Shown: positions 20,844-31,643 of the stretch, piece by piece
Numbering within the stretch: the stretch's first letter is position 1
Layout of the letters: the number at the start of each line of letters is the position of its first letter
From: Ascaphus truei
Lineage: Eukaryota; Chordata; Amphibia; Anura; Ascaphidae
DNA: 64,000 nucleotides
Assembly (NCBI GenBank): GCA_036426205.1
Contig: CM071568.1
Coordinates: 49,383,045 to 49,447,044, forward strand
Direction of reading: 5' to 3'
Translations under genes and position numbers: made by a program
Notes under the pieces: generated by a model
Database searches by the model: none
The model's input: the letters and a program-made list of their open reading frames with translations, nothing else
What the model was told of the DNA's origin: nothing

Positions 20844-21859
20844 TTTGGAGGCGCTGCTGAGATAGAGAACAATAACGGAACAGGCTTACAGCAAAACAAA
20901 GCTGGAAGTGGTGAGATACGCTTCCAGAGCAAGTACTAATTGAAAGACGGGAGTTAGGTGCAGTCAGGAGGAACAGAAACCTCGCAAAGCACGACCTAGA
21001 TGACCCTAAAGGGTTAATAGATCTGGAGACAAACGCTATAGCTGTTCTAAGTCACCATGAGGTGGGTAGTCGAGATACCTAGAAGGAGGTGTACCTGGGT
21101 GGTCCCCAGGAGCCTAGCCGAGGTAAGGATCTGCGATACCGGCAGCCAAAAGGGGTGGCGTAAAAGTACCACAAGGGCCAGACGCCCAGAGTACAACTAG
21201 CCAGTAACCAGACTATGGAACCACAGAGTGCTTGCAATGGACTAATATTGTGTACAACATATTAAGATGGAATTTTGCTAGCCTGGGGTACAACTTACTC
21301 TTTGTAGACTGCTGATCTATGTGCTGTGAGGAACCACCAGGAACGGATTCCTGCTGGAATCGCAGTCACTGCGTGATCTGTGAATGAACTGTATCCAAAA
21401 TGAAGGTTTCTTTGCCCGGGAATTTACCACGTGAGTTACAGGACTTAAAATGGCGGTTCCTGCCGAGAATGGGAACCGCGTAGATGGCTTGCAAACAATC
21501 TGCATGCCATTTTGTACAGTTCTGCAAGGGTCTAACGCGAAAGCCAGAACCCCACTCAAGCGATGTACAGTAACTGGCTCAGCCCAGAGTAAGAGTCCCG
21601 CCCTGTCAACGCTGCCGAGTGCCCCTCCTCTGATCTCCACCACTGGTCTCCTCTCCTGCTCCAGACGTGCACGAGCGCACGTGACCAGGCTCTGACGACT
21701 GCATGAGGACGACTGCTGGGAAGCCGACTGCTGGGAAGCAGAGAGGCCGGTGGAATACCAGACTGCAAGGAAATCAACAGAGGACGAATGAAGGAAGATC
21801 TGCCTAACAAGGACAACAGGAGCTGGCAAGCTATGCACCAATGCACTGCTGTACAGCTC
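20844..21859 (+). other. Probable internal leader of the upstream LTR element
   Basis: Non-coding, moderately GC-rich sequence between the LTR ending at 20843 and a later solo LTR. No gag or pol motif is visible in any frame. Assignment as leader is by position only. Confidence 0.35.
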
Positions 21860-21864
21860 ATTTG

Positions 21865-22622
21865 TGTGAGGATTCGGGGATCGCGTCCCTTGCGGCGCGG
21901 TCCCTCCTCTCTACATACCAGTACTGCAGCGGCCGCTGCCTCCGATCCACCCCCGCTGGTGCGCGCACTCCCGCTCTGTTTACAGAGCGCGCGCGCACCC
22001 GCTCCTCTTCTACCAGGTCACGGAACTTAGCTCCGCCCCCTCGGTCACGCCGCGCCTTAGCTGTGCGCGGCGTGCACGTGTGACGTCGCACAACGAGCCC
22101 CAGCTGTGAGTCAAGATTGCTGTGAGCCCTTGTCTTCCTGCAGCCTATCCCTGTCTCCGCTGGGGCCACGCCTCCACTCCGCCTCCTGACTTATTGGTCA
22201 CTTCCTGTATAAGAACCTGCTCCGTGCTTAGTCTCATTGCTGAACATAACTTTGTGTAGCCTTTGCGTGTGCCTGTCTTGTCCAGCCCAGTCTTGTCTTG
22301 TTGTCTGCAGTTAACCTCTCGTGTACCGACCTGGCTTTGCATTTGGATTCTCTCTGGCTCTTGACCCCTGGCTTACGGATAATGACTACGAGTACTGGTA
22401 CCTCTCCAACCCCAGACCACAGGCTTACGGACTTCAACTACGTGTACCTCTCCAATCCACGGACCCCGGCAAGTATTGGATTAACCCTTTCTTCATACCC
22501 AGATCCAGCAACGCTGCAAACCACCTTTTGGGCTTGCCCCCGCTACTGTGGGTGTGTGGCATAATCCTTCCCACCTCAGTGCCGGGGTCAGGTCTTGTTT
22601 GTGGGCTCGCGCAAGTGTTACA
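21865..22622 (+). mobile_element. Solo LTR, family B (758 bp), TSD atttg
   Basis: The ends are TGTGAGGATTCGGGG and GCGCAAGTGTTACA. The exact 5-bp duplication atttg lies at 21860-21864 and 22623-22627. A related solo LTR lies at 50282-51127 with the same ends. The LTR includes a CpG-rich GCGCGCGCACCCG-type promoter-like segment and about two copies of a CTCCAACCC...GGACTTC tandem unit that is expanded in the other copy. Confidence 0.85.
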
Positions 22623-22627
22623 ATTTG

Positions 22628-23676
22628 TGAGTGTTCCTACTTTTATCTTTTCCTATAATAAACGTTATTATGCCATGTCCTTCACTCTTTTCTTTTCTTA
22701 TAGTGGAACAAGTGTGAAGATATACATATATCATCCGGATCAAGTTAACCTGTGGATACTTTCTCCAAAGTGGACTTACCTTGTGGGACATTATCACTTG
22801 GACATTTGTTTATGTAAGTGCACCATTCACAGAGATTGGATCTATTTTGCACTTATATAGGGTAGTTGTGTGTTTTATAGGTCTCAAACACACAGTGGTT
22901 TTATACATTAGGGCACATAATTTTAACCCACACGCTGGTATTCTTTTTCCATTATATATTAATTTTAGAAGGATTTTAATCACTCCCCCCTCCCCCCCCA
23001 CAGTCCAGCAGCAGGATATTTAGTCACTGTTTATATTTAGAGGTTGGCGCTGTGTTTTCTTTATTCACAAATAAACAGAGGGAGGACTCCACAATTAAAT
23101 ATGTATTATTTCTAATGAGAATTGGAAACAAAGAAAAACAGCATTCTGTTTGTTTTAAATAATACTTCAATTTTAGTGTTTTCCACCTCCACCCCCTATT
23201 TTTCTTCTTTAAAACAGACTGTCCTGAGAAAGCGCCAGACTGGTGCGAAACGCGTGGGAGGAGATTTCTTGTCCTTTGTGTATTTTGTTTCATGTTTTTT
23301 ATTATGTAAATCAATAAACATGTTTTTTATTTTTGGCATATCAAAACATTTTTTTATTTTTGGCATATTCGGTGAGTTCCAAACATTTTTTCATGGGTCT
23401 GCTGTCCCACCAATCCTTTGTTTCTTTCTATTATGTCCTGATATAAATTCTAAAACATATGTTCAGTAAATAAAAATAATACTTGTGGGTACACTCTCTT
23501 TCCCCAAAACATATGTTACAACATTCTAGAGAAGATGCAAAATAGCTGCATTATTTCACCTTAGTACAATTTAAGTTTTAGTGCCTGTGCTAAATGGTGA
23601 TTATTGTGTGACATGGATTTTCATCATTACTGTGTGAGGATGGGTGCTACTGTATATAAGGTTTTTGTTTAGAGCC
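22628..23676. other. Non-coding, contains a hammerhead-like motif
   Basis: AT-rich sequence with no recognised gene. The structured motif at 23224-23257 is described separately and is followed by T-rich sequence with an AATAAACATG block, as in other copies of that repeat type. Confidence 0.35.
23224..23257 (+). ncRNA. Hammerhead-like motif, copy 1 (decayed)
   Basis: The order is CTGAGAA, a 6-bp hairpin (GCGCCA/TGGTGC with a 3-base loop), GAAAC, then GCGTGG. Flanking TCC and GGA could form a short stem I. Relative to the hammerhead core CTGANGA...GAA, the G8 position is A, and the expected cleavage triplet NUH reads GTG, so catalysis is not expected. It is listed as a relic. Confidence 0.45.
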
Positions 23677-24280
23677 TGTAAGAGACGTGTGCAGAGGTAC
23701 GTAATGGAGACCGTTTAAAGTTAAACTAAAATTAGGCTTTATTGCACCTTTCCCTGTAACACAGCAAAACATTCAAAATAAGCCAAAGAAAAACCTACTC
23801 CGCTTTGGAAGATATCTACACATGTAGTCCAGCCCTCTCTAACTGGGTGGTTAGCTAAGCTAATTACCAGCCCAAATATATATAACAGTCCCATAAGAAA
23901 GTCTTATCTGTTTCTTGTAGCTGCAGGGGAAGGCCTTTCTGCTCTCCTGGGTCCGCACCCTTGTGTGCTATAGCAATATCAGGATCCAAGTTTAGAAATC
24001 TTGTCCCCTTTGTCTTGCTGTCAGCCTGCAGTCTCTTTGCAGCTCAAGACATCTGTTTGTTCCCCAGGCCAGCCCAGTTGTGGACTAGGGAACGCTCTCT
24101 GGTCTGTCCTTCCTGGGTCAGCTCCAATTGTGAGCTCAGGAATCCTCTTCGTTTGTCTCACATGACACTATTTCACAGAGCTCTGATTAGGCAGGTGGAG
24201 TTGGTTAATTGCTGGTGTGCACTTAACCAGCACTCTGCTGGATTAGAGGCAAGTTTCTTAAGGAATAAGTCCCTGTTGCA
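23677..24280 (-). mobile_element. Solo LTR, family A (604 bp), TSD gagcc
   Basis: On the plus strand it starts TGTAAGAGACG and ends CCCTGTTGCA. The exact duplication gagcc lies at 23672-23676 and 24281-24285. It is the reverse-oriented, diverged relative of the LTR at 2975-3498 and of that at 57151-57642. No internal region is adjacent. Confidence 0.8.
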
Positions 24281-24419
24281 GAGCCCCTTTAAGACTTCCC
24301 CCTTCCTCTACTTCAAAGCTTTTCAACAGGGGTTCCTAGGACGCCTTTTGTTCCCCGGGCACCCCTAAAGGGTTCCCTGCAATTTTCAGGTCATTTGAAA
24401 ATTGTACCAAATACAGACA

Positions 24420-25590
24420 ATAAAAATATTACTTGTTAGCACATTCACATGTCTCAGACAAGTCTGCAACCCTGCTTTCCCCCATTATCACTTGGCATAC
24501 ACTGCTTTCACTGCAGCAGGGATTCTGGGTAATGACATGCAAATGAGCACAGTGTCACCATTTGATTCTTATCCATTATAACATGGAACCCTACCAAATA
24601 CAGAAGAATTTACAATGCATCTGATCTCTGACATGCTATTAGAGAGTGTTGGGGTTCTGCAGAATTTCACAATATAATTATAGGGTTCCTTAACCCACGA
24701 GTGCGCAAAGTCGGAGTGCAAGATTTTCTGGGGGGGAGGGTGCAGCGGTTACAGAGGCCCTGTGCTTCCCGAAGGCATTTCAATTAAATGCTGGAGGATC
24801 GTGCGAGGCCTCTGTAACTTCACTTACCTTAGCTTCCAGCGACCCATCGCCATGGCAACCCGGCGTCAAATGATGCCGCGTTGCCATGGCAGCGTGACGT
24901 CCCATGGCTCTGTGACATCATTTGACACTGGAGCTGAGCATTGGGGAGAGGAGTGGGCGCGAGCAGGGGGGGAGAGCAGGCAGGGGGGCACAGGGAGAAG
25001 AGTTTGCGCACCCCTGCCTTAGGCCGTGATTGTACCAGAAATCGCCTGCCATGCTACGCCACGCAACTCAAAAACAAAATCAATAAATCCAATTAAAGTT
25101 AACATACCAACTATGGCGTGCACACTGCTTTGAGCTTGAGGGCGGACGACTGCAGAGAAGACATGGGATTTTGTTATTGGCCGGCGACGGTCGAGTCCCG
25201 TGAGTGGTTCAGCCAATGAGGGGGAACCGCTCACGGCCACGCCTCCGCCACACCCCTCCTCTGCCCTGTTCCCCCTGTATAATCAAGATTCCGCTCGGCG
25301 GCAGCACTGGGTCACGTCACAGAATAGCACTGCCGCCCTGCAGCACTTGGTATAATCGAGCCCTAACCCCTCAAAAGTTGAAAAACATCTTTGAGGACAA
25401 TCAGTAGTATTCCAGCAAAGAAAGAAGACAAACCCTATTTCATCATAAATATAAAGTGACACTGAATTCTAATTTGCACCACATTTCCCAGAATCCATGG
25501 CTGCAGTGAAAGCACTGTATGCTAAGAGATAATGGGGAAAAGCAGGGCTGCAGACCTGTCTGAGACATGTGAATGTGCTCACAAGTGATA
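24420..25590. repeat. Inverted pair of a dispersed repeat around a hAT MITE
   Basis: Bases about 24440-24560 (GCACATTCACATGTCTCAGA...GGGATTCTGGGTAATG) recur in reverse complement at about 25465-25590, roughly 85 per cent alike by eye. A third copy stands alone at 60565-60790. Between the arms lie a hAT MITE and a second short repeat. It could be one transposon with long terminal inverted repeats or two independent insertions. Confidence 0.6.
24696..25016. mobile_element. hAT-type MITE related to the one at 17.1 kb
   Basis: The ends are CACGAGTGCGCAAAG and TTTGCGCACCCCTG. The flanking 8-mers ccttaacc and ccttaggc match at six positions. The interior shares a CpG-rich GTTGCCATGGC core and an AAATGC block with the 17144-17479 element. 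It has no coding capacity. Confidence 0.65.
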
Positions 25591-25910
25591 ATAGAATATA
25601 CAACGGTATTAGTTTGAGAGTTATCCCCAACTGAACATCATCCTAAATGACACGCTGAACATAAATTCTCAATCATAGGAAAATGTGAAAAAAAATTATG
25701 ATTCTAATAATAGAAAACAAAAAGGTAGAATTGTATGTTTCATTTGCTTTTTTTTTCAGTCCGTAGGATACCCCACTCTGTGGAGAGCAAGTGTTGTAAC
25801 TTCATGAGCTTTCCTTGAAAACACGGTTAAGCCAGCGAAGGGCAGGACATTTCTGGGGAAAAAAAGAACAGTATTGCAAAGAGGATTTTAAGAATTGCAA
25901 TATGGTGTAC
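25017..25910. other. Intron 1, right of exon 1 donor; possible MITE
   Basis: Bases 25019-25366 start TTAGGCCGTGATTG and end GGTATAATCGAGCCCTAA, inverse-like ends with a 3-bp TTA/TAA flank suggestive of a Harbinger-type MITE. The rest contains the inverted repeat arm described above and AT-rich sequence. Confidence 0.4.
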
Positions 25911-26120
25911 CTGTGTAACGGTCTCAGGCCAGTAACAGAGAGTGCCTGTCTGTCTTCAGGGCAATTATGGTGATGAACAAGCCAGCCATGTATGCAAGAA
26001 GCACAGAAAGCGTGTTCACAGGGAGCTTGTAATGGCTCTTCTAAAACGTCACGGCATATGCAGCACAGGAGACCCTCATTCACGTACCCCAAGAACCGCT
26101 CTATGTCATAGCCCATAGTT
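25911..26120 (-). CDS. Exon 1 (first coding) of NRDP1/RNF151-like E3 ubiquitin ligase: RING finger
   Basis: The ATG is at 26116-26114, four bases after a strong acceptor (pyrimidine tract, TTCTGACAG), so at least one upstream non-coding exon exists. Residues 1-68 begin MGYDIERF, the same start as NRDP1-family ligases. The RING ligands are C18, C21, C33, H35, C38, C41, C52 and D55 (CCIC, CEHAFCASC, NCPED). The last ligand is Asp, as in NRDP1 (RNF41), whereas RNF151 has Cys. W45 is the usual E2-contact Trp. The enzyme would pass ubiquitin from an E2 to a bound substrate. The exon ends in phase 2 at an AG/GTAC donor and joins exon 2 in frame. The family is clear; the orthologue is unresolved because two extra zinc clusters make the middle of the protein more like RNF151 or PDZRN-type proteins. 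Confidence 0.88.
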
Positions 26121-26571
26121 CTGTCAGAAGACAAAAAGAAATAAATATATACGAAATACAGCATTACCAACCTGACTTCATGACAGCAACAGATTTCTAA
26201 ACAGTTATTGTTCTCTAATGCCTTATAATTCTTGTGCGTTCCAGTTCTATCCTTCTGAGGGTCCTTTCAATTAATGTAGCAAAGGGGAAAGACCGTTGGT
26301 TATATGATGCATGTATTTAACAGCCAAAATGCATATGGTACGCCAGATATTTTGTCAATGAAATTGTTCAATTGTCCTGTAGTTGTAACAGAAGTAGTGG
26401 ACTGGAAACACATAACGGCATGGAGTTAGGCTGACAATTGTGAATGTATAGGGTACATGGGACATTAGATATTTACATATTTCATTAAATAAAAGGATGG
26501 TAAAATTGATATGCCATGTAACTGACTCTGGAAATATCAAAGAGGCTGGATTTCATTACAGCTAATTGTAT
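26121..26571. other. Upstream intron of the RING gene, no feature seen
   Basis: AT-rich sequence between exon 1 and the L2 tail; includes only the pyrimidine tract of the exon 1 acceptor. Confidence 0.4.
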
Positions 26572-28760
26572 TGTATTGTATTGTATGTCTTTATTTATAT
26601 AGCGCCATAAATGTACATAGCGCTTCACAGTAGTAATACATATCATATAAATAACAAATAATATAAATAACAGGTAATGGGAATAAGTGCTTCAGACATA
26701 AAAGTAACATTAAGGAAGAGGAGTCCCTGCTCCGAGGAGCTTACAATCTAATTGGTAGGTAGGGAGAACGTACAGAGACAGCAGGAGGGAATTCTAGTAA
26801 GTGCGTCTGCAGGGGGCCAAGCTTTATGTATCATGTGTCCAGGATTATCCAGTGCTATTCATATGCTTCTTTAAGCAGATGTGTCTTAAGGTGGGACTTA
26901 AAGGTGGATAGAGAGGGTGCTAGTCGGGTATTGAAGGGAAGGGCATTCCAGAGGTGCGGGGCAGAAAGTGGGAAAGGTTTAAGGCGGGAGAGAGCTTTAG
27001 ATACAAAGGGGGTAGAAAGAAGACATCCTTGAGAAGAACGCAAGAGTCGGGATGGTGCATAGCGAGAAATTAGGGCTGAGATGTAAGAAGGGGCAGAAGA
27101 ATGTAAAGCTTTAAAAGTGAGAAGGAGAATTGAGTGTGAGATACGGGATTTGATCGGAAGCCAGGAGATGGATTTCAGGAGGGGAGATGCGGAGACAGAT
27201 TTAGGAAAGAGTAGAGTGATTCTGGCAGCAGCATTTAGGATAGATTGTAGAGGAGACAGGTGAGAGGCAGGAAGGCCGGACAGCAGGAGGTTGCAGTAAT
27301 CGAGATGTGAGAGAATGAGGGCCTGAGTCAGAGTTTTAGCAGTCGAGTAACAGAGGAAAGGGCGTATCTTTGTGATATTGCGGAGGAAAAAGCGACAAGT
27401 TTTAGAAACGTTTTGAATATGAGAGGAGAATGAGAGAGAAGAATCAAGTGTAACCCCTAGGCAGCGTGCTTGGGCTACTGGGTGAATGATCGTATTTCCA
27501 ATAGTAATGTGGAAGGAGGTAGTAGGGCCAGGTTTGGGAGGAAGTATAAGGAGCTCTGTTTTTGCCATGTTAAGTTTTAGTCGGCGGATGGCCATCCAGG
27601 ATGATATTCCAGAGAGGCATTCAGAAACTTTGGTCTGTATAGCAGGTGTAAGGTCAGGGGTTGAAAGGTAAATTTGTGTGTCGTCAGCATAGAGGTGATA
27701 TTTAAACCCAAAAGATGTGATTAGGTCACCTAGAGAGAGTGTGTAAAGAGAAAAGAGAAGGGGTCCCAGGACAGAGCCCTGGGGTACCCCCACAGAGATC
27801 AATAGAGGAGGAGGAGGTGTTAGCAAAAGAGACACTGAAAGTACGATGGGAGAGGTAAGAGGAGATCCAGGATAGAGCTTTATTCCGAATACCAAGAGTA
27901 TGGAGAATGTGAAGGAGAAGAGGGTGGTCCACGGTGTCGAATGCTGCAGAGAGGTCGAGTAAAATGAGCAGAGTGTAATGACCTCTGTCTTTGGCAGCAT
28001 GGAGGTCGTCAGTTATTTTAGTGAGGGCTGTTTCAGTAGAGTGAGCAGTGCGGAAGCCAGATTGTAGAGGGTCTAGAAGAGAATAGGTGTTGAGAAAGTG
28101 TAGCAATCGAGAGAATACAAGACGTTCAAGGAGTTTGGAGGCAAAAGGCAGGAGGGAGACAGTCGATAGTTAGAAGGACAGGTAGGGTCAAGCTTGCTGT
28201 TTTTGAGTAATGGTATAACGGTTGCATGCTTGAAGGAGGATGGAAAGGTACCAGAGTAGAGGGAAGAGTTAAAGATCTGTGTGAGCATAGGGATTATAGA
28301 AGGAGCAAGAGGTTTTAGGCGATGGGAGGGAATGGGATCAAGAGGGCAAGTGGTAGAGGGAGAAGAGGAGATCAGCAGTGACACATCCTCCTCCGAGATA
28401 GCGGAAAAAGAGTCAAGAAAGGCAGGAGGAGAGTTGGGAAGCAGTGTGGGATGGGAGGAGGCAACAGATGGGATGTTCTGACGTATGGATTCCACCTTTT
28501 CCTTAAAAAAGTCAGCAAAGTCCTGAGGTGAGATGGAGGAAGAAGAGGAGGCAGCAGAGGGTGGTCTGAGTAGAGAGTCAAAGACAGAAAAGAGTTGGCG
28601 TGGGTTAGACTTGTGTGTGTTGATTAGTGATGAAAAGTAGGTTTGTTTATCCTGAGAGAGGGCAGAGTTGAAACAGGACAGCATAAAGTTGTAGTGAATG
28701 AAGTCTGCGAGCGTATGAGATTTCCTCCAGAGGTGTTCAGAGGAACGAGTGGAGGAACGC
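26572..28760 (-). mobile_element. L2-like LINE, 5'-truncated, with 3' tail (copy 2)
   Basis: The 3' end on the minus strand reads GCGCTATATAAATAAAG followed by ACATACAATACAAT repeats, the typical L2 terminus, at 26572-26620. Protein similarity covers the whole RT and C-terminal region. The 5' endonuclease is missing. Confidence 0.9.
26855..28760 (-). pseudogene. L2 reverse transcriptase, frameshifted
   Basis: Read 5' to 3' on the minus strand: a connector block SISPQDFADFFKEKVESIRQ, then TTCPLDPIPSH and a [13 protein letters not shown] segment. After a frameshift near 28100-28200 come [17 protein letters not shown] and [19 protein letters not shown] (first catalytic Asp). A second shift near 27800 leads to [20 protein letters not shown] and the catalytic YADDTQIYL. 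The C-terminal part to [11 protein letters not shown] is open for 381 codons. Three frame segments are needed for one product, so it is dead. The copy at 4.9-6.2 kb is a shorter relative. Confidence 0.85.
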
Positions 28761-29174
28761 AGTAGTCCTTCAGAAGAAACAACAAATACTGTATGTCCCA
28801 AAAGGTTTTCAAATAAGGAAACCATATTTGTGTGTTGCTGCAGTTCAGATTTCTTAATTAAGTAATTACTGTTACTTAACAGTGATTATCTATCTTTCAG
28901 GGAGATTTGTTAAGAAAGTGCAGGATATTTTTTCATCTTCCATTGACGTGTGCTGCGTAAAGGGAATTATTTTGCAGGTGTAACCAGAAAAAGTATGCAA
29001 TTGTCAGAGAATTATGGGGGAGCTCCCCCTATAAATAGGGATGGCAAATGTGTCATGAATGGTAACAAGTAAGCCTATCACAGAGGGGGAGACATGTGCG
29101 TCCTCACTGCCTGTCTCTGTGTGAGTGACAGGCCGTTCAGCCTATCACAGAGGGATGTGCAGAAATCCTTAGAG

Positions 29175-29208
<34 letters not shown>

Positions 29209-29489
29209 TAATTAAGGACTAACACACGGTCACACTCACCCTCTGCCTTTAAAATCCCCCCACCCAGTGTTTCCTGAGTGAGTGAGAGGCCGCTCAGTCT
29301 ACCACAGAGGGTGAGGTGTTTGCAGTCTCATTGGTTGTCTGTGGTTGACTGACAGGCTGTTCAGCCTATCACAGAGGGATGTGCAGACATCCTTAGAGAA
29401 ATATATAGATTATGGATTTACTGTACCTGTTTAATAGGATGTGATAGACATATTTAATAGATTTTTTTAGAAAGTAATGCCATGGTAAT
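28761..29489. repeat. Short direct repeats around an (AT)n tract
   Basis: A block with GTTCAGCCTATCACAGAGGG and ATGTGCAGA.ATCCTTAGAG occurs at about 29130-29178 and again at 29355-29402, 225 bp apart, with a weaker third version near 29070-29090. An (AT)n run lies at 29179-29207. No coding signal. Confidence 0.65.
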
Positions 29490-29640
29490 TTATTTATTTA
29501 TAAAATATTTTACCAGGAAGTAATACATTGAGAGTTACCTCTCGTTTTCAAGTATGTCCTGGGCACAGAGTGAAACAAATAATACATGGTTACAAATTCA
29601 GTTACATAAATGAGCAGTAATAGTACATTGCATCAACTTT
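29490..29640. repeat. Dispersed repeat family S, copy 2
   Basis: Same words as at 19938-20070: TTTTACCAGGAAGTAATACA, GAGAGTTACCTCTCG and AAGTATGTCCTGGGCACAGA. Confidence 0.65.
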
Positions 29641-30792
29641 TACATGTAAATTATTTACTAAACACTGCACAACTGATATTCAGAGAATCTAAGAAGACAC
29701 CTTCAGAAGTACATAACATAAATTCTAGCTCCCCTCCCTAATAACTACTAGCACTTGCTCATTTACCACCCTTTAAACTTCTGCGTAGGCACCTTTACTT
29801 ACACACCTACTACAGATACAGATGCAGCCGTCTTTTTATTTTTGACATATGCCCGGGCATTATGTGCCCACATTACCATTGAATGCTATGGAAACCCTTT
29901 GAGGCGTGCCTGGGTATGTTGAGGTATCTGAGGGAAAAATTAGTCCGGCAACATCTGTATGTGTAATCTTACAGTTATTGCCTCTGTTTGTGTCTCACTA
30001 CACTGCTTAGGTAATAATCTATTTGGTGAACGGATTCCCTTCTCATCTGCATGGTGCCTGGAGCATGTATCACTCTATCAATATTATTGACTGTTTGCAA
30101 AAAATAACAAAACATTTTTATCTCATTTTATAGAGTGCTGAGTACACTGCCTGCTTTGTCCATGACTAAAGCAATGCCATCCTAGAATATTTCTCAGAAA
30201 TACCTACCTATGTGGCAGTAGCTGAAGCTAGAAAAATCAACACAACTTCGAAGTTGACGAGCGAGATCCAGCACCACTGGCTTAATCAGTCATCACACTG
30301 GGGCTTTATGTTCCTTCTGCATGTTGATCACAAAGAAAGAGGATCAGTTGCTGTGTTTCCAAAGAGACAGCTCCCCAGTGGCTAGACTGCCTGTAGTAGA
30401 GCAGCAAAGTAAACAATACATCACTGTTAACTTGACCTTGGAAAACAAGCCATGCTTAGGAATGCCTCACTTTGGACACTCAATTTTGTATCTTCAATGA
30501 TCAAGCTAGCGGATAAAAGATGTAGCAATGTGTCCTAGCATCTCTTTAAACCAAATTGTAGTCAAAATATAGTTTAATTTAAAAAAAATCAACATCTACA
30601 CAACCTTCTTTGCTTCATTTTATCAACTTGGTCCTGATTGCTGTATTATTGGGATGATTTCAGTTTTCTTTCCTCTGACTGTACACTCTGCCATAAAACA
30701 CTGCACACAAATTGCCTGCTCCTGGGTGCTTAGCAATAGTGCTGTTCATATTCAAACGTTTGATTATAAATCTGAACCTTCGTAAACATATG
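29641..30792. other. Non-coding, no feature seen
   Basis: AT-rich sequence without recognised exon or repeat. It lies between the first coding exon of the RING gene and the candidate promoter, so 5' untranslated exons could be hidden here. Confidence 0.35.
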
Positions 30793-31643
30793 TGTAACGG
30801 CTGGACCCCCCTTGTCTGACCCACCCAATCTCACATTGGCCCGTGTGGTCTAACCGGTCCCCATTACAAGGTCGTGTGTGGTGGTGCACCTGCTAGTAAC
30901 AGGACTCCTGAGTCTCCCGCTTGGTGTTATAGAGGATATCATCAGGACAGGTAGCTGAGGTAGTGATTACGAGTCCAACTTACTTCACGTGCAGCGCCTC
31001 CACCTCATCAGGATCTATGCTTCCGCAGGGAGATTGTCCTGGTGAGGAACTCCTTCTCGGTGGTGACTGCCACTGCAGAGTAATCTCACACTCACACAGT
31101 GGGGGTTTCTTTGAACATGGCATCTTTATTGTAGATTGGGATGTAGCAGACTGCCCCATGCAGCTGCCGGCTCTAGCCGCACATCTCTCCGTGCTGTCCC
31201 TTTGCCAGGTACGCCCTCCCGTATTGAAGTGGGATTCCCTTTCTCCTAGGGAGATCACCACTGCGCCAGGTCCCTGGACACAGTGTGGCTTAGACAGACT
31301 CGATCGGTCACTCTGCCACCGCTAGTTACAGCACTAGGGTCACAAAAGTATTCCTCCAATCCCTTATGCAGGAGCATACATTTTACCAGCTGCTTCACAG
31401 AACTGCTGGTTAACACTTGCAACAACACTAACTGACAGTGTTGTGCCCTTTATACCTCAGGGGGCAGGCGCATCTCTGATGTCACTATCCAGGGACTCAG
31501 AGCATACAGCCACTCCCTTCCTTACACAGGGCACCACACCAGGGTGTGAGGGAAAACCTCCATAACTACTGTTGGCAGGCCTGTACTTACCAGGACTTAC
31601 AGCCAACGGAAGATGTATGCAGTCATTATTATGCATGGCTACA
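30793..31643 (-). mobile_element. Probable solo LTR, family C (851 bp)
   Basis: On the plus strand the ends are TGTAACGGCTGG and CATGGCTACA, flanked by tatg on both sides (30789-30792 and 31644-31647). The minus strand contains GGTGGAGGCGCTGCACGTG near 31005, similar to a word inside the LTR at 20.1-20.8 kb, which suggests minus orientation and a related family. Short frames here have no domain. Confidence 0.5.
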
